This document shows positions 62,135 through 64,000 of a DNA stretch of 64,000 nt, piece by piece. Origin of the DNA: Casuarius casuarius (taxonomy: Eukaryota; Chordata; Aves; Casuariiformes; Casuariidae); NCBI GenBank assembly GCA_003342895.1, contig PTFA01000055.1, positions 3,503,629-3,567,628 on the forward strand. The letters run 5' to 3'. How positions within the stretch are numbered: position 1 is the first letter of the stretch; each line of letters starts with the position of its first letter. The position numbers were made by a program, and so were the translations under genes. The notes under the pieces were generated by a model. That model did no database searches and had not been told where the DNA came from. It was given only the letters and a program-made list of their open reading frames with translations.

Positions 62135-64000
62135 ATAAGGAAAAAGAAGGGAAAAATACCTTGTTAATCTTAGTTACAGAGGATATACTTCTATCCACAG
62201 CTCACTCCTCTTCCCCAGAATATGAGTGACATTAAAGCCCTTCTCTTTCTAGAGAGTGGGCAGGAGACAAAAGCCTGTCTTCTGTTTTAGGCCAAGGTTT
62301 GTTATGCTTATGAACTGGGCTTTAGACAAAAACATTCTTCAATAGCACGTAATTTCTCCAAGCATCATGTTATACCTTTGCAGAACTGGCAGTGAAAACA
62401 GAGCCTTGGAGCTCACGAGCTTCTTGAACTCTCCTGTAAAACTCCCCAGAGGGCCTGGAGGAGGTACTATGTCCTACTGCTTGTGTCCTCCCCGGTGCTG
62501 GCCACTCACCAACTGGGAACTGGTTTAGTGGCTGAAAATGATGCAGCCTTTCACATATAATGTAGTGCTGCTCAGAAATATGCAAGCTAGCTAAGATGCC
62601 CCTGCAGGACTCTGGACTAACACTGTTTCCAATACCTAAGCTAATATGCTCCAGCCTACTTTTAATATCACTGTGCAATGCTTAGTTCATGAGGTATTGA
62701 CTTTAAGTATCTATTCTTCCTGCAAAGTCAGGGTAGGGTGATAGACAGATAGGATGACAAAACACAGCATACATAGCCTCAACCATTTCGGTACGTTCAT
62801 TTTAAGTAATGGGCAGATGGGGTTGGTCAGTGACAGCTCAGTGATTACAAGTGACAAAAAGTATTTCATCTATACATTAGTCCTTCAGCAGCAGCTGGTA
62901 AACTATTGTTTCAGTGAAGATATGGAGAGGGTATTAAAAGGCTCTGTGTCTGTCCATAACTCCTGGAAACGCCCAGGAAAACCTACAGAAATAGACACTG
63001 CTGCATTTCAGCTCAGACTCTACCTGGGACATAGGGACCTCACTCCATCCTTCCCTCTTCTTCCTTCCTTTGGGATTTTCAAAAATGCAACTAAAACAAA
63101 ATTCACACATGAAATCAAGAGGAGAGCTTTTGCTGCCCAGTGTTCGCAGCAGGGAAGGCTTTCATACCCTTTCCTCCACTCTGCTTGCATGCCGCCACTC
63201 CCTGCCATGAGTTCACATCATAGGAACAAGATACTCCAAGGGGGGAAATAAATCAATGTATATTATCTTGAATTACCTACTGTCACGTGCACTATAAATC
63301 TCTATTTACAGTGCTTTGTTCACAGCAGGTGAAAAGAAAGTGTTATATCAATTAAAAGACAATTGATACAGAATGGCTCCCTTGGAAAACCATAACACTG
63401 ACAAAACTGATTTCAGGTCCAGTTCAATGAAGAGACAGTCTGCATGATATTTTTCCATGTCTACATTTTAAACTATGCCTTTCAAATGTACACTAAACAA
63501 CACAAGTAGCATCTGTCATGCAAGATGATTGTTTTTGCTCTTGCTCCTAGAGAGCAAAACTCTGTAGGAAATCCATATTGATTAAACACATGAAATTCAC
63601 ACTTCGCTATATGTATGTATTAGCAGAGGCAAAGTGCACTAACGGAAACAAAAATAAAGCAAAAACAAATAATTCCTACACTGAACTGTTTCAAAATGCA
63701 TCTGAAGAGAGAATAGGGCTCTCTAGCAGTTTCAGCTGCTAGTCATTGAGAGGAAACTGCATATTACAGTTCCCTTGTTAAAAAAAACTAGATAATGGAA
63801 ATTGAGTGTTACAGCCTCTGGGAGAAAAGGAGAGAACAAGACATGAACCAGACAGAAAGGATGGGGATGCAAAACTTCCTTTGATGTAATATTTAATATC
63901 TTTCCCTTCACTTTTGGCTTCTAGGAGAGAATCAGGGAACATATCATTAAGACCCACTGACAATTCACCCACAAAAACCCCTGCATCTGTAATTTAAAAA

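Larger units (their letters stand above)
50091..64000 (+). other. RAB3C downstream intron (partial, at least 13.9 kb)
   Basis: The next RAB3 exon should begin with the last base of the split tryptophan codon and encode the STQIKTYSW region and the NKCD (G4) motif. No such sequence was seen. Content is unique-looking AT-rich DNA with a CpG cluster at 57.1-57.4 kb, a hairpin at 59.2 kb and short direct duplications. No clear transposable element was recognised in this part. Confidence 0.75.
57411..64000. other. Intron, no recognised gene
   Basis: AT-rich unique-looking DNA. 59050-59400 is GC-richer with several overlapping frames and a hairpin. The longest uninterrupted frame of the window (165 codons) is at 62754-63251 plus, with no recognisable domain. 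Confidence 0.55.

Noticed and set aside
62754..63251. Longest uninterrupted frame in the window, 165 codons (+)
   Set aside because: No recognisable domain, signal peptide or family motif. No splice or promoter context. A frame of this length is only mildly unusual in 64 kb of six-frame sequence with local GC enrichment.

Overview
The window looks like avian (more broadly sauropsid) nuclear DNA. It is AT-rich, CpG-poor and sparse in repeats. The recognisable repeats are CR1 LINE fragments, one LTR-type retroelement and a few very old SINE-like pieces. Nothing suggests bacteria, phage or organelles. Almost every open frame in it is what chance gives in AT-rich non-coding DNA.

The one secure coding feature is a 119-bp internal exon at 49972-50090 (+). 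It encodes the DTAGQ (G3/switch II) segment of a RAB3 small GTPase, with a good splice acceptor and donor. I found no neighbouring RAB3 exon. The exon therefore lies between introns of at least about 50 kb upstream and 13.9 kb downstream within the window. Of the paralogs whose protein fits, RAB3C has the giant introns, so RAB3C is the best call. The whole window is then the interior of one very large neuronal or secretory GTPase gene, transcribed left to right.

Layout. 1-4.0 kb: intron with an ancient CR1 in two parts (RT-derived part 1745-2375, 3' tail 3545-3961). 6.8 kb: a 14-bp minisatellite. 10.0 kb: a MIR-like fragment. 11.9-13.4 kb: a minus-strand LTR-type element with U3 repeats, TATA-like box, poly(A) signal, a degenerate repeat array and a Z-DNA-prone (GC)n(AC)n tract. 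16.87-17.10 kb: a younger CR1 3' end with an internal deletion. 23.65-24.33 kb: a pyrimidine-rich block. 26.4-27.8 kb: a repeated two-module unit in which one module is direct and the other inverted. 31.1 kb: a hairpin. 38.3-38.9 kb: a minus-strand CR1 tail and a small inverted-repeat element. 40.3-40.8 kb: an unusually long open frame broken by one stop. 44.4 kb: a CA microsatellite. 48.4-49.3 kb: tRNA- and SINE-like remnants. 49.97 kb: the RAB3 exon. 57.1-57.4 kb: a local CpG cluster. 59.2 kb: a perfect 11-bp-arm hairpin.

No intact novel system is visible. The best leads are the direct/inverted duplicated unit at 26.4-27.8 kb, the interrupted open frame at 40.28-40.84 kb and the CpG-rich patch at 57.1 kb.
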